In this document: piece by piece, positions 36,214 through 45,031 of the stretch | Layout: each line of letters opens with the position of its first letter | Numbering within the stretch: position 1 is the first letter of the stretch | Origin: Aquimarina brevivitae | GTDB lineage: Bacteria; Bacteroidota; Bacteroidia; Flavobacteriales; Flavobacteriaceae | Direction of reading: 5' to 3' | Length of the DNA: 64,000 bases | Assembly: GCF_004216895.1 (NCBI RefSeq) | Contig: NZ_SGXE01000001.1 | Coordinates: 496,001-560,000 of the forward strand | Program-made: the position numbers and the translations under genes | Notes under the pieces: model-generated | Databases searched by the model: none | Seen by the model: only the letters and a program-made list of their open reading frames with translations | Told to the model about the DNA's origin: nothing

Positions 36214-36741
36214 TTAATTTTTTAATTCTCTTCTTAAAGTAGTTAACATATGTTCAACACTTGCATTATACTGCAAATCACCTACTCTAAGAATAAAACC
36301 ACCGATAATGCTTTCGTCTACAATATTCGTTACCGCAGCTTCATTACCTGTTAATTCCTTTACCTTTTGTAACACCTTTTCTTTTAATGCTCCATCCAAA
36401 GGAACCGCAGTTGTTACCGTAGCCAACTTCGTATTGTTTATATCGTTATATAGTTTACTATACTCTTCGGCTACACTACCTAACTGGTTAATTCTTTTAT
36501 TGTCAATTAAGGTAGCAAAGGCTCCTTCCGTTATGGTGTGTGCTCCTTTAAATATTTCCTTTAAACAACTCAGTTTCACTTCGTTTTTAACTAAAGGACT
36601 TGATAACACCACTCTTAAATCCTTGGAACTGGTAACGGTATCCGCTATAGTAACCATATCTTTTTGAATGTCTGCAGTGACATTTTTGTCCTGAGCTAAA
36701 CTTAAAATTGCTTTGGCGTATCTTACTGCTGCTCTACCCAT
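36214..36741 (-). CDS. atpH: ATP synthase F1 subunit delta
   Basis: The 175-residue protein has the OSCP/delta N-terminal six-helix domain (opening RAAVRYAKAILSLAQ) and the C-terminal motif ESIIGGFILRVGDLQYNASV. It links F1 to the peripheral stalk. The ATG lies 8 bases after the atpF stop. One copy per enzyme. Confidence 0.95.
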   Translation of the reverse strand: MGRAAVRYAKAILSLAQDKNVTADIQKDMVTIADTVTSSKDLRVVLSSPLVKNEVKLSCLKEIFKGAHTITEGAFATLIDNKRINQLGSVAEEYSKLYNDINNTKLATVTTAVPLDGALKEKVLQKVKELTGNEAAVTNIVDESIIGGFILRVGDLQYNASVEHMLTTLRRELKN

Positions 36742-36749
36742 GGCTCTTA

Positions 36750-37250
36750 TTAATTTATCGTAACATCTCCAAGCATCGTCTCTACTAACTGCATTTGCTT
36801 GTCCTTGCTTGATAATTCATTTCTTACTACTTTCTCTGCAATCTCTACAGATAATTCTGCTACCTGATTCTTTAATTCCGCTAAAGCAGCTTTCTTTTCA
36901 TTTTCGATACTTGCATTGGCTTGGGCAACGATTTTATCAGCTTCTGCCTGTGCTTCAGATTTTGCTTCGGCGATCATAGCATCTTTCATCTGCCTAGCTT
37001 CCTTAAGCATTGTGTCTCTTTCTGCTCTTGCCTCGTTAATAATTCTTTCGTTGTCTGCTTGTAAGTTTTGCATCTCCTTACGTGCTGCTTCTGCAGACTC
37101 TAAAGCGCTTTTAATACCTTCTTCGCGATCACTTACTGCTTTTAAAATAGGCTTCCAAGCGTATTTTTTCAACAATAATACTAATCCGATAAATATTACT
37201 GCCTGCCAAAAAAACAGACCAAACGAAAAATCATTAATTAACTTCTCCAT
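36750..37250 (-). CDS. atpF: ATP synthase Fo subunit b
   Basis: The 166-residue protein has one N-terminal membrane segment (about 10-28) and a long charged helix rich in Ala, Glu and Arg, the right-handed coiled-coil peripheral stalk (two copies). The segment [19 protein letters not shown] after the membrane helix is typical. It lies 85 bases after atpE, and that gap holds a hairpin. Confidence 0.95.
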   Translation of the reverse strand: MEKLINDFSFGLFFWQAVIFIGLVLLLKKYAWKPILKAVSDREEGIKSALESAEAARKEMQNLQADNERIINEARAERDTMLKEARQMKDAMIAEAKSEAQAEADKIVAQANASIENEKKAALAELKNQVAELSVEIAEKVVRNELSSKDKQMQLVETMLGDVTIN

Positions 37251-37292
37251 TGTAAATAATTATATTCTTTCTTGTTTAATTTCAAAAATGTG

Positions 37293-37329
37293 AAACAATA
37301 GCTGCAGCCAACCGCTACAGCTATTTGTT
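37293..37329 (-). repeat. Hairpin between atpE and atpF
   Basis: AATAGCTG at 37297-37304 pairs with CAGCTATT at 37318-37325. An inner AGC/GCT pair (37306-37308 with 37314-37316) and an outer AAAC/GTTT pair, with one bulged base, extend the stem. It begins 7 bases after the atpE stop. No T-run follows, so termination is unlikely; processing or stabilisation is the better guess. Confidence 0.75.
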
Positions 37330-37335
37330 TTGTAA

Positions 37336-37527
37336 TTAAGCTGCAAATAAAGCAGCAAATCCAATACCTTCAATAAGTGCTGCTGCGATAAGCATAGCAG
37401 TTTGGATTTTTCCAGAAGCCTCAGGCTGACGAGCGATTGCTTCCATAGCTTGTCCACCAATTCTACCAATACCTAATCCGGCACCAATAACGATTAAACC
37501 AGCTCCTACAATGTTTGGAATAGTCAT
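37336..37527 (-). CDS. atpE: ATP synthase Fo subunit c
   Basis: The 63-residue proteolipid has two membrane helices. The conserved loop GQAMEAIARQPEA lies between them, and the ion-carrying Glu is in the second helix (ALIEGIGF). The residue after the Glu is Gly rather than Ser or Thr, which favours protons over sodium. It forms the multi-copy rotor ring and is shorter than the E. coli protein, as is common in Bacteroidota. Confidence 0.96.
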   Translation of the reverse strand: MTIPNIVGAGLIVIGAGLGIGRIGGQAMEAIARQPEASGKIQTAMLIAAALIEGIGFAALFAA

Positions 37528-37560
37528 AACTATATAATTAAAAAATTAAACAAATTATCT

Positions 37561-38640
37561 TTAATGATGCGCTTCTTCATTTGCCATACCGAAGTATAAC
37601 GCAGAAAGCATCGTAAATATATACGCTTGTAATGCCGCTACTAACAGCTCTAAAATTGCTAATGCAAAAGCTAACCCAAATGATAATGGGCTACCAATCC
37701 AAGATTTAAATAAAACCACCATACCGATGATACTCATTAATACTACGTGACCAGCAGTCATGTTGGCATATAGACGAATCATTAGTGAAAATGGTTTGAT
37801 AAACACTCCTAATAATTCGATTGGAGCTAACACTATTTTCATAAACGTAGGCACTCCTGGCATCCAAAAAATATGACCCCAGTAGTTTTTATTCGCTGTA
37901 AAATTAGTTATCAAAAAAGTTAATAAGGCTAATCCAAAAGTTACTGCAATATTTCCTGTAACGTTAACCCCTAGTGGCGTCATTCCTAATAAATTCAATA
38001 ACCATACAAAGAAGAATACCGTTAACAAAAAGCTCATATACTTTTTGTATTTCTTTTCACCGATATTTGGTATAGCAATCTCGTCTCTAACAAAAATTAC
38101 TAACGGTTCTAAAAATCTTCCGAACCCTTTAGGGATTGCCCCGTTCTTTTTGTAAGATTTAGCTAAGCCTCTAAACATTAAAAACAATAACAACCCTGCC
38201 AATAGCATAGTGATTACGTTTTTGGTAATTGAAAAATCTAAAGGTTTATCATTGGTAGGATGATGCCCCTCTTGGTCCATAGTTATGGTACCTTCAGCAT
38301 CCGTTTTGTATATTTTACCGTGGTATAGCTTATAATAGTTTCCATCTACCTCAGCAACAGTTTCGCCGTGGTGAAATTTAGAAGAAGAAAACACCTTTAA
38401 CCCATCATCCCAAAGGATTACTGGTAATGGAAAACCTACGTGAGTTCCTGCCTCTCCATCCGACCATAACGTAAAATCATAGGAGTCCAGAAGGTGATGG
38501 TCGATATACGCTTTAATCTCCTCTTTGGTATCTACTGCACCACCGTTATTACCTTTTTCAGCATCTTTTGCAAACAGACTTAACGATGTAAAAATCAGAG
38601 CAAAAGTCAATAAAAATCTAGCAACACTTAGTTTTTGCAT
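37561..38640 (-). CDS. atpB: ATP synthase Fo subunit a, with long periplasmic N-terminus
   Basis: The 359-residue protein has a signal peptide (about 1-25), then roughly 110 residues of polar sequence (LDSYDFTLWSDG, HGETVAEVDGNYYKLYHGK). The usual multi-helix a-subunit follows, with the essential arginine in MIRLYANMTAGH. The extra N-terminal domain is a known feature of Bacteroidota AtpB and makes it about 90 residues longer than the E. coli protein. The ATG at 38638-38640 is used; a TTG 12 codons upstream is less likely. A TACATTTG box lies 34-41 bases upstream. Confidence 0.94.
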   Translation of the reverse strand: MQKLSVARFLLTFALIFTSLSLFAKDAEKGNNGGAVDTKEEIKAYIDHHLLDSYDFTLWSDGEAGTHVGFPLPVILWDDGLKVFSSSKFHHGETVAEVDGNYYKLYHGKIYKTDAEGTITMDQEGHHPTNDKPLDFSITKNVITMLLAGLLLFLMFRGLAKSYKKNGAIPKGFGRFLEPLVIFVRDEIAIPNIGEKKYKKYMSFLLTVFFFVWLLNLLGMTPLGVNVTGNIAVTFGLALLTFLITNFTANKNYWGHIFWMPGVPTFMKIVLAPIELLGVFIKPFSLMIRLYANMTAGHVVLMSIIGMVVLFKSWIGSPLSFGLAFALAILELLVAALQAYIFTMLSALYFGMANEEAHH

Positions 38641-38673
38641 TCCGGGTTTAATTTCGGTTCTTAAATTTCGGTG

Positions 38674-38681
38674 CAAATGTA
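38674..38681 (-). promoter_or_regulatory. Candidate -7 box (TACATTTG) for the atp operon
   Basis: On the minus strand the bases read TACATTTG, a perfect TANNTTTG match 33 bases before the atpB ATG. A clear TTTG -33 box is not seen at the normal distance. Confidence 0.42.
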
Positions 38682-38757
38682 CATATAAAAGTTAGATTTT
38701 AAACATTTTTTAATAAATATCTTATTTATGCATAATAGTTAAATAAAAAACTGAAAA

Positions 38758-39141
38758 TCAATATTTTAGATTATTTAGAAGTCTGGATAAGAAGTATATC
38801 TCTAATACTAAGCAGATTACATAGGCAATGAAAAATTCTAAAAAGTTCGCTTTATCTATTGCAAAACCTAACCACTTACTAATTCCGAAAAAAATTGCCA
38901 GTTTTAGCGTACTACTTCCCAGAAAAATAAAACCTAAATAGTCCTTGAATTTTACACTCAAAAAAATAATTAAAAGCCCCGTAATGAGGGTAAATATTCC
39001 ATTAAATAGATACGAAAAATGAACGAGTGAAAATCCAGTTTTTAAGGCCGTATGATGTAGTTGCGATTGGTGTACACCGTAAGCAATGCCTAGCGCCACA
39101 AAAAGTGAAAGTATGAATTGTATAGCAAGCCTAGACTGCAT
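38758..39141 (-). CDS. DUF6168-like membrane protein upstream of atpB
   Basis: The 127-residue protein has four predicted membrane segments (about 5-22, 43-62, 69-90 and 100-120). It matches a small membrane family that I associate with the atp locus of Flavobacteriia (DUF6168). The four-helix plan recalls AtpI. It lies 21 bases after the AtpZ-like gene and 117 bases before the atpB start. A role in Fo assembly is inference from position. Confidence 0.7.
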   Translation of the reverse strand: MQSRLAIQFILSLFVALGIAYGVHQSQLHHTALKTGFSLVHFSYLFNGIFTLITGLLIIFLSVKFKDYLGFIFLGSSTLKLAIFFGISKWLGFAIDKANFLEFFIAYVICLVLEIYFLSRLLNNLKY

Positions 39142-39162
39142 AAATTAGCACAGAGGGGTGGT

Positions 39163-39396
39163 TTAAGATTTGTTAATTCGTTCTAGTTGTTTAATTACAA
39201 TATACAAAGAAGCTACTACCCCAAAAATAACCAGACCCATAGTGAACCATTTTCTTTCGTATTGAAAATATTCGTCTAATTTTTTTCCGGCGTAGGCACA
39301 GACAAATATGGTTGCTCCCATCTGAAAAGCGATTCCAGATAGTGCAGCATATTTTTTAAGCGGATTTCCCTTGTCCTTGCGGTTGTTTTTGTCCAT
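39163..39396 (-). CDS. AtpZ/AtpI-like small membrane protein
   Basis: The 77-residue protein has a basic N-terminus and two membrane segments (about 16-35 and 48-67), with the AtpZ-type core YAALSGIAFQMGATIFVCAYAG. AtpZ and AtpI support Fo assembly or Mg/Ca uptake in other bacteria. Its ATG lies inside the bactofilin gene, overlapping by 41 bases in another frame, so translation is likely coupled to that gene. Confidence 0.85.
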   Translation of the reverse strand: MDKNNRKDKGNPLKKYAALSGIAFQMGATIFVCAYAGKKLDEYFQYERKWFTMGLVIFGVVASLYIVIKQLERINKS

Positions 39397-39784
39397 CCTG
39401 TTTGCTTATTGTTTTAATACTTCCTTTCATTTGACAAGAAGCATTAAAGGTAGCTCCTGGTTCTACAGCTAATTTACCTGCAGAAACCTCACCTTCAATA
39501 TGTGCAGTGGGTTTCAAAGATAAGGTGCCTGATACTACAAGAGTACCTGAAAATTTACCTTCAAAATCCGCATCAGAACACTCTAACGAACCCTGGATAA
39601 ATCCTGTTGAACCTACCACTACCTTACCCGTAGTTTTAAAGGTACCTTCTACCGTTCCTTCTACTCTAAAACCTCCTTCGGAAACAATGTCTCCAACGAT
39701 TTTAGTTCCTTCAGAAATTCTATTCTGATTTCTTGAAAAATCTGAGGGGCCTTGATCTCTTCCTTTTTTATTATCTGAAAACAT
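39356..39784 (-). CDS. Bactofilin (polymer-forming cytoskeletal protein)
   Basis: The 142-residue protein has a central beta-helical bactofilin domain (about 25-115) with the repeated pattern GDIVSEGGFRVEGTVEGTFK and GFIQGSLECSDADFEGKFSG. Short polar tails flank it. Bactofilins polymerise without nucleotide and organise polar or wall-synthesis proteins at the membrane. It lies between sprE (29 bases upstream) and the AtpZ-like gene (41-base overlap), a gene order that joins gliding/secretion, cytoskeleton and ATP synthase functions. Confidence 0.93.
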   Translation of the reverse strand: MFSDNKKGRDQGPSDFSRNQNRISEGTKIVGDIVSEGGFRVEGTVEGTFKTTGKVVVGSTGFIQGSLECSDADFEGKFSGTLVVSGTLSLKPTAHIEGEVSAGKLAVEPGATFNASCQMKGSIKTISKQDGQKQPQGQGKSA

Positions 39785-39813
39785 ATGATTAATGATTAGG
39801 GTATGTTAAGTTA

Positions 39814-42432
39814 TTACTTCGTTTCTTGTTGATTATAATCGTATTGATCTAAGTTCTTATGGATCTGTACAATCCTATAATTGGGAGATGCCATTACAAC
39901 GTAGGGTTTTTTAACCGCTGGATAATATTTCTTTTTCCTATTGTAATTGCGTATATCTACTCCTCTGGTATCTTCAACCTGACCCATTTCTAATAGCTCG
40001 GCTAAGCCCTGTGCGCCTAAACGATCTCGCCTGGTATGCACCACCACAAATTGTTGATCTATGGTGTAGGCGTCAACAGAAACCTTCATATCATCATACC
40101 GAAGCTCCTGTAACACCTCTTCGATTCGTTGTTTAAGTGCAATCGCCTCATTATTTTGAGATGCGTCAAAGGCATATATAATTTTGTTGTTCAATTCGGT
40201 ATCCCCTTGTTTGGTAAATTGATCACTTTTAATTTGTGGAATGGTTGTTTCAATGATCAATTGCGCCTTTTTACCTTCAGGGCTTTGTGGATAATTCAGC
40301 GCTACATAATTCAACGCTTTTTCGTAGGGTTCAAAACCTCTAAATCTACCAATAGCTTGTGCTTTCAACAACTCAAATTTTGGTATAAATGCTTCGCCTT
40401 CGAACTTATTGATCATAGCATTACTCTCGGCAATCACCTTGGCAAAATTCTGATTTTTAAATTCAGCATATAAACTATTGTAAATCGCCTCTGGGCTATC
40501 TTCGTCTTCAATCTCTTTATCTGGATTTAATAGCACCTTTGCATATCGACTATCCAAATGGTTGTTAATGATATTGGCTTTCATAGTAGCCGCTTTCTCT
40601 TCTTTACCCTGCAGCTGGTATATCTTGAATAAATTGTATTTTGAAGGAACTACTAATTTTTCTTCGGGATTACTCTCTAATAAATTTTCTAATTTATCAA
40701 TAGCTAAATCGTACTCCTGAAACTTTTCCTTATAAATAATACCCAATTGATAGTAGGCAAAGTTTCGTTCTGTTTGCAGACTGTCAATTACTTTTGGGTC
40801 TCCTGGCACTTGTGCGATGTAGGTTAACGGGTCGAATGTGGGATCCGAATCTATAGAATATAATTGCTCCTTTATATTTTCATCCGTAGCTACTGCTTTT
40901 GGATCCGTTTTAGCAGCTATTCTCCAGTTATCTTGTAGTTCTCGGTTACCATACAAACGCTTAAAAGTACTTTTACCAAAAGCCACGGTGGTGGGGTTGT
41001 AAAAATAAAAGGTGCCACCACTTTTTGGTCCGCCTGCCGGATTTGCTGCACCTGGTTGTTGAAACTGTCGTTCTGGAGGAAGATTCTGCCTAAAATCAGC
41101 AGCTTCTTCTGCTTCCTTTTCTTTAATCGCAATAGCTTTAAGGCTATCCGCATATTGTTTAAAATACGTTAATCGCTCATCATCACTCATCGCAACCACT
41201 CTTAGAATACTGTCATTCTTACGAGCAATGCCGTCATAAAGGATGACATCGTCTAAATTATCTCGTTTTCGTTTTAGTACTCTAAATTTCTTGGAGTTTT
41301 CATTCAATCTTTCCAGCGTACTATCATAATACGCACCTGCAATTGCATATTCCTTAGCATCAAAACTAAAATTACCCAGGTTGATGTAGTTTTTGGACTC
41401 CAATATTCTGTCCTGCAGTTTTGTTCTCAGGGATTTATTATAATAGGCCACAGCACCTTCAATGGAATCGGTATTTTTAAAGTACTCGGCTTTTTGGTAA
41501 TAAATGATATCTAAAAACGGACGATTTTCTCTATTCTCTTCAAGGTCTGTTAATAATTCCAAAAACTCCTCTTTATTGCCGAGTTCGTAATTGAAATTTC
41601 TGGCTCGTGCGGCGTGCGCATTAATCAAATATCTACGGGGTGTTTTTCGATTAAGATCAATTACCTGCTTATACGCATAATTAGCGCTGTCTTTATACCC
41701 CAATTTATCTAGTAACTGCCCTTTTATAAAATAGTACCGCCCTTTTTCTTCGTTATTTTTGGTATGAATAGCCGATTTAGTGATATAGGTAATAGCAGAA
41801 TCCACTTCCTTCAAATTAATGTAGGCTTGTGCAATCATTGACAAGGCATCTGCATAATCCTGATCATTGAGGTACTCGAACTTAATCATTCTTTTAAGAT
41901 CCTCAATCGCCTTTTCATTATTATCTAGGCGGGCGTTGGTTTTTGCCTTCCATACTTTTGCCTGATTTATAGAATTACTCGTTGGGTATTTATAGAGAAT
42001 GTAGTTAAACGCTTCGAGCGCCGGAACAAATCGCTGCTCAAAATATCGGGCTTTACCTAAGAGCATAAAGGCTTCATCCATTTTGGGATTACGCTCTCTA
42101 TTATCAATCAGCATGCTGTGTTTTTGAATCGCTTTAACTGATTTTTCCTCGGCTTTATCAAAGTTTTGATTGAGCACTTCGTTAGGTAAACGAACGTCTT
42201 CGCTAACGATCATACGCTCCACCGGAAGCACTTCCCAGAAGTTATCTCTATAATTTTGGATTAGTTCTTGTCTTCCTTGCGTAAAAGCATTTCGACCGTT
42301 ATAAAGGGTATTGTTTTTGGTAGTAACATCATGCCAGGCTCTATTGACCCATTTGTCCTTTTTGCGAGAACAACTAAGACCAATTCCGAATAGCAAAAAA
42401 GCGAGTAAAAGATATGCTAATCTTATTTTCAA
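39814..42432 (-). CDS. sprE: SprE/PorW, type IX secretion and gliding lipoprotein
   Basis: The 872-residue lipoprotein has a signal peptide ending GIGLSC (Cys21). Many TPR-like helical repeats follow (about 60-380 and 545-720), with a Gly/Pro-rich linker near 455-475 and a C-terminal domain containing the PYVVMASPNYRIVQ segment. This matches SprE of Flavobacterium johnsoniae (PorW in Porphyromonas), needed for type IX secretion and gliding. The only in-frame start before the signal peptide is TTG at 42430-42432, with a stop twelve codons upstream. Its presence fits the T9SS sorting domain seen in the 13.3-14.2 kb gene. Confidence 0.88.
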   Translation of the reverse strand: MKIRLAYLLLAFLLFGIGLSCSRKKDKWVNRAWHDVTTKNNTLYNGRNAFTQGRQELIQNYRDNFWEVLPVERMIVSEDVRLPNEVLNQNFDKAEEKSVKAIQKHSMLIDNRERNPKMDEAFMLLGKARYFEQRFVPALEAFNYILYKYPTSNSINQAKVWKAKTNARLDNNEKAIEDLKRMIKFEYLNDQDYADALSMIAQAYINLKEVDSAITYITKSAIHTKNNEEKGRYYFIKGQLLDKLGYKDSANYAYKQVIDLNRKTPRRYLINAHAARARNFNYELGNKEEFLELLTDLEENRENRPFLDIIYYQKAEYFKNTDSIEGAVAYYNKSLRTKLQDRILESKNYINLGNFSFDAKEYAIAGAYYDSTLERLNENSKKFRVLKRKRDNLDDVILYDGIARKNDSILRVVAMSDDERLTYFKQYADSLKAIAIKEKEAEEAADFRQNLPPERQFQQPGAANPAGGPKSGGTFYFYNPTTVAFGKSTFKRLYGNRELQDNWRIAAKTDPKAVATDENIKEQLYSIDSDPTFDPLTYIAQVPGDPKVIDSLQTERNFAYYQLGIIYKEKFQEYDLAIDKLENLLESNPEEKLVVPSKYNLFKIYQLQGKEEKAATMKANIINNHLDSRYAKVLLNPDKEIEDEDSPEAIYNSLYAEFKNQNFAKVIAESNAMINKFEGEAFIPKFELLKAQAIGRFRGFEPYEKALNYVALNYPQSPEGKKAQLIIETTIPQIKSDQFTKQGDTELNNKIIYAFDASQNNEAIALKQRIEEVLQELRYDDMKVSVDAYTIDQQFVVVHTRRDRLGAQGLAELLEMGQVEDTRGVDIRNYNRKKKYYPAVKKPYVVMASPNYRIVQIHKNLDQYDYNQQETK

Positions 42433-42510
42433 AATAAACTTCGTTTTTAGTACTTCAGATAACTAAAAATAACTGTTTTTAGTGTATGGTGTGTAGTAAA
42501 AATACTGTGT

Positions 42511-42530
42511 GAAATGTAAAAATACATTTC
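42511..42530. repeat. Perfect inverted repeat upstream of sprE
   Basis: GAAATGTA at 42511-42518 pairs with TACATTTC at 42523-42530 around four A residues. It lies 79 bases before the sprE start. T residues follow on the plus strand only, where no gene ends, so a protein-binding site or leader hairpin is more likely than a terminator. Confidence 0.45.
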
Positions 42531-42613
42531 TTTATTAAAATAATAAGAAAATCACCTGCTTTTCTATTGCAAAATGGTAAAATTAGTAAGCTTTTAAGAA
42601 TAGCTGTTATCGT

Positions 42614-42634
42614 AGTACAATATAGATTTGTACT
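42614..42634 (-). repeat. Inverted repeat just after the ABC ATPase gene
   Basis: AGTACAA at 42614-42620 pairs with TTGTACT at 42628-42634 around a 7-base loop, starting 5 bases after the ABC gene stop. There is no T-run on the minus strand, so its role as a terminator is doubtful. Confidence 0.4.
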
Positions 42635-42639
42635 AATGG

Positions 42640-43335
42640 CTACTTATTAAAATGAGCTTCAAGCTCCTGCATGGTCGCTTCTGAAGTCATTAAATCCTTA
42701 ACGACCTCCCCTTTTTCCAACACCACGATGCGTTTACATACCTCAGTAACGTGTACTAAATCGTGACTAGACACCAAAACGGTTACGTTTGGATCTTCCA
42801 CCATTTCTTTGATGATCTTCTTCAATCGAATTTGTGTAGTTGGATCCAAATTGGCAAAAGGTTCATCAAGTATCACCACTTTAGGCTTGCCAATAAGCGC
42901 GGCCACAATCCCTACTTTCTTTTGGTTACCTTTAGAAAGATCTCGCAAATACTTTTTTTGACCTAAAATTTCTCCGTGGAAAAAATCTTGAAACTGCCCT
43001 AACAATGCATCAACATCGGCTTTGTTTTGACCTCTAAGTTCACCGATAAAATAAAAATACTCTTCGGCGGTCAAATAACCGATCAAAAAGGTTTCGTCTA
43101 TAAAAGCCGAGGTATAGGTCTTCCATTCCTCACTTTGATCAACCTGAACACCATTATTTTCAATATGGCCTGTAGAGGCCTTGATCAAATCTAATAAACA
43201 GCTAAACAATGTTGTTTTACCTGCCCCATTGTTACCTACCAAACCAAAACTGCTTCCGCTTGGGATTTCTAAATCATCTATTTTAAGTACGGTGTTTCCA
43301 GAATAGGTTTTGGTTAAATTATGTATCGTTATCAT
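42640..43335 (-). CDS. ABC transporter ATP-binding protein
   Basis: The 231-residue ATPase starts at ATG 43333-43335 (MITIHNLTKTY). An upstream Met would add 22 basic residues overlapping the previous gene and is rejected. Walker A is GNNGAGKTT near 33-41, the signature is LSKGNQKKV, Walker B ends VVILDEPFANLD, and the H-loop is SSHDL. It pairs with the DUF5687 membrane protein whose stop lies 4 bases upstream, making a two-gene exporter of unknown substrate. Confidence 0.92.
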   Translation of the reverse strand: MITIHNLTKTYSGNTVLKIDDLEIPSGSSFGLVGNNGAGKTTLFSCLLDLIKASTGHIENNGVQVDQSEEWKTYTSAFIDETFLIGYLTAEEYFYFIGELRGQNKADVDALLGQFQDFFHGEILGQKKYLRDLSKGNQKKVGIVAALIGKPKVVILDEPFANLDPTTQIRLKKIIKEMVEDPNVTVLVSSHDLVHVTEVCKRIVVLEKGEVVKDLMTSEATMQELEAHFNK

Positions 43336-43339
43336 CCTC

Positions 43340-44815
43340 TTACTTTTTTTGTTTATACGCTGCAAGCGTTTTATACTTTTCTGTTTTGTAAATTTTTTCA
43401 ATTAAATCAAACACCCTATCCTTAAACGCAAACCCTATAACTCCTGCGATACCCACCAAAGCATAGCCAGCATATGGGCTATAGGCATAATGACCAATAG
43501 CATAGAGAATCATAGGCAAAGCCATTTTCGGTAACGATAGCAACAAAGTTTTGACATTAAAAGCTTGTTTGTCACCAAACGCCTTTTTATTGCTAGTCAG
43601 ATCGATTGGTGTTTTAACGTAGGCACCAGCCCATAGCACCACGTGAGAATTTACACCGATGTTATAGACCGCGGCCACCAATATGGCTACATACACATCC
43701 CAACCAAAATACAAGTATCCTGAGGCTAGTATGGTCGAAACCACAGTAGCTATTACCATCAACCACCATTTTGAAGACAGATATTCTTTATACCGAATGT
43801 TTTGACTCATCATCAGTGGATAATAAGCACTATCCCAACTGGGCACAAACTGTCCAAAACTCAGTAAGAACCCTCCGGTAACAAAGATGGCAGCAAATAT
43901 GCGCCAAACCGGACCGTCATACACTTCAACCGCACCCGTAAAAAACAATAAGCCATAAAATAAAAACATACAACTCACCAGAACTGTGGTACGTGCTCTT
44001 TTATTTCGCTTAATTAGCTTAATATCGTTTTTGAGAAAAACAGCAGTTTTACCAAATCGATTTAACCAATCCAGGTTTTCTGTCTTTATGGATTTAGACT
44101 TACTGCTAAGTCCCGCATCCAGATACAAGTCGTTATAGAAAGAAGTATAGGCCAGCTTTATCAAAATCAATAAAATAACAACAGGTATCAATACTGCCCA
44201 CGAAGTAGTAAATAAAAAATCAAATACTGGAGCCGTATAAAGTGTAATGTCAAAATATCCAAAATATTGTAATCCACCCGTTACCGCAAGTATACTGCCT
44301 ATAATGATGACTAAGTTGTCTTTCTTATTGAGTAAAATATTCAAAAAATTATTGGTATACAACAAGGCTACGATACTTAAAAGCCACAATAGCGTATTGG
44401 TAACTGGTTTACCTCCATCTGCTATTAATAAGACCGACAATGGAATAAAGAAAAATGCGTGTATGATATTAAAAAAAGAAAATACCGTTTTAAAAAATGC
44501 AAACGAAACTATTTTGCCTTTTTTAAAAGGCAAAATAAGTAAGGGTTTTATATCGATGACAGGCATCTTTTGCAATGCGTAGCGAAACAATAAATCTGCG
44601 AATATCCAATACACTAAAAACTGATTGGCAACAGTTAAGGGATCCTGTGCCAATTCTTTCTTAATATAAAAATAAGCACCAAAGCCTCCCCCCAGCATTA
44701 CAACTATAAAATAAAGCGCAGCTAATCCCATTAGTATCTTCATCCATAAACTTGAAGATAATGAAGCCGAACGCCAAAACGATTTCCATTGTAATCTAAA
44801 AAAATGTTTTACCAT
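43340..44815 (-). CDS. DUF5687 membrane protein, ABC exporter permease
   Basis: The 491-residue protein has about 12 membrane segments. It begins VKHFFRLQWKSFWRS, a cytoplasmic start I recognise from DUF5687 proteins of Flavobacteriia. The stop is 4 bases before the ATP-binding partner, so the two are co-translated. The substrate is unknown; lipids, peptides or drugs are possible. The gene diverges from the flavin reductase gene across 241 bases. Confidence 0.82.
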   Translation of the reverse strand: MVKHFFRLQWKSFWRSASLSSSLWMKILMGLAALYFIVVMLGGGFGAYFYIKKELAQDPLTVANQFLVYWIFADLLFRYALQKMPVIDIKPLLILPFKKGKIVSFAFFKTVFSFFNIIHAFFFIPLSVLLIADGGKPVTNTLLWLLSIVALLYTNNFLNILLNKKDNLVIIIGSILAVTGGLQYFGYFDITLYTAPVFDFLFTTSWAVLIPVVILLILIKLAYTSFYNDLYLDAGLSSKSKSIKTENLDWLNRFGKTAVFLKNDIKLIKRNKRARTTVLVSCMFLFYGLLFFTGAVEVYDGPVWRIFAAIFVTGGFLLSFGQFVPSWDSAYYPLMMSQNIRYKEYLSSKWWLMVIATVVSTILASGYLYFGWDVYVAILVAAVYNIGVNSHVVLWAGAYVKTPIDLTSNKKAFGDKQAFNVKTLLLSLPKMALPMILYAIGHYAYSPYAGYALVGIAGVIGFAFKDRVFDLIEKIYKTEKYKTLAAYKQKK

Positions 44816-44860
44816 ACCCTTTCGTTTATCTACTTAGTAAGCAAAAACCGTAAATTGTTA

Positions 44861-44868
44861 CAAAAATA
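44861..44868 (-). promoter_or_regulatory. Candidate -7 box (TATTTTTG) for the DUF5687/ABC operon
   Basis: The minus strand reads TATTTTTG 45 bases before the DUF5687 ATG. A TTTG lies 15 bases further upstream (complement of 44884-44887), a little short of the usual spacing. Confidence 0.38.
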
Positions 44869-45031
44869 TGTTAGGAAGTGCCACAAAGCATCAGAATTAT
44901 TGGAATACCAAGTTTATTAAAATTTCAAATATAAAGCTCTATTACTGATAAAATTCAAACCAGCTTATTGATTTTAGCTTTTCACAATTATTAAAATAAT
45001 CTGAAAAATTAGCTAAGGAAGAACGGTTTCT

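Noticed and set aside
37260-37469. 69-codon open frame overlapping atpE on the same strand
   Set aside because: It reads a different frame of a certain, highly conserved gene and has a low-complexity product.
43336-43401. Upstream Met for the ABC ATP-binding protein
   Set aside because: The extra 22 basic residues overlap the end of the DUF5687 gene in another frame, whereas the ATG at 43335 gives the usual ABC start 4 bases after that gene.
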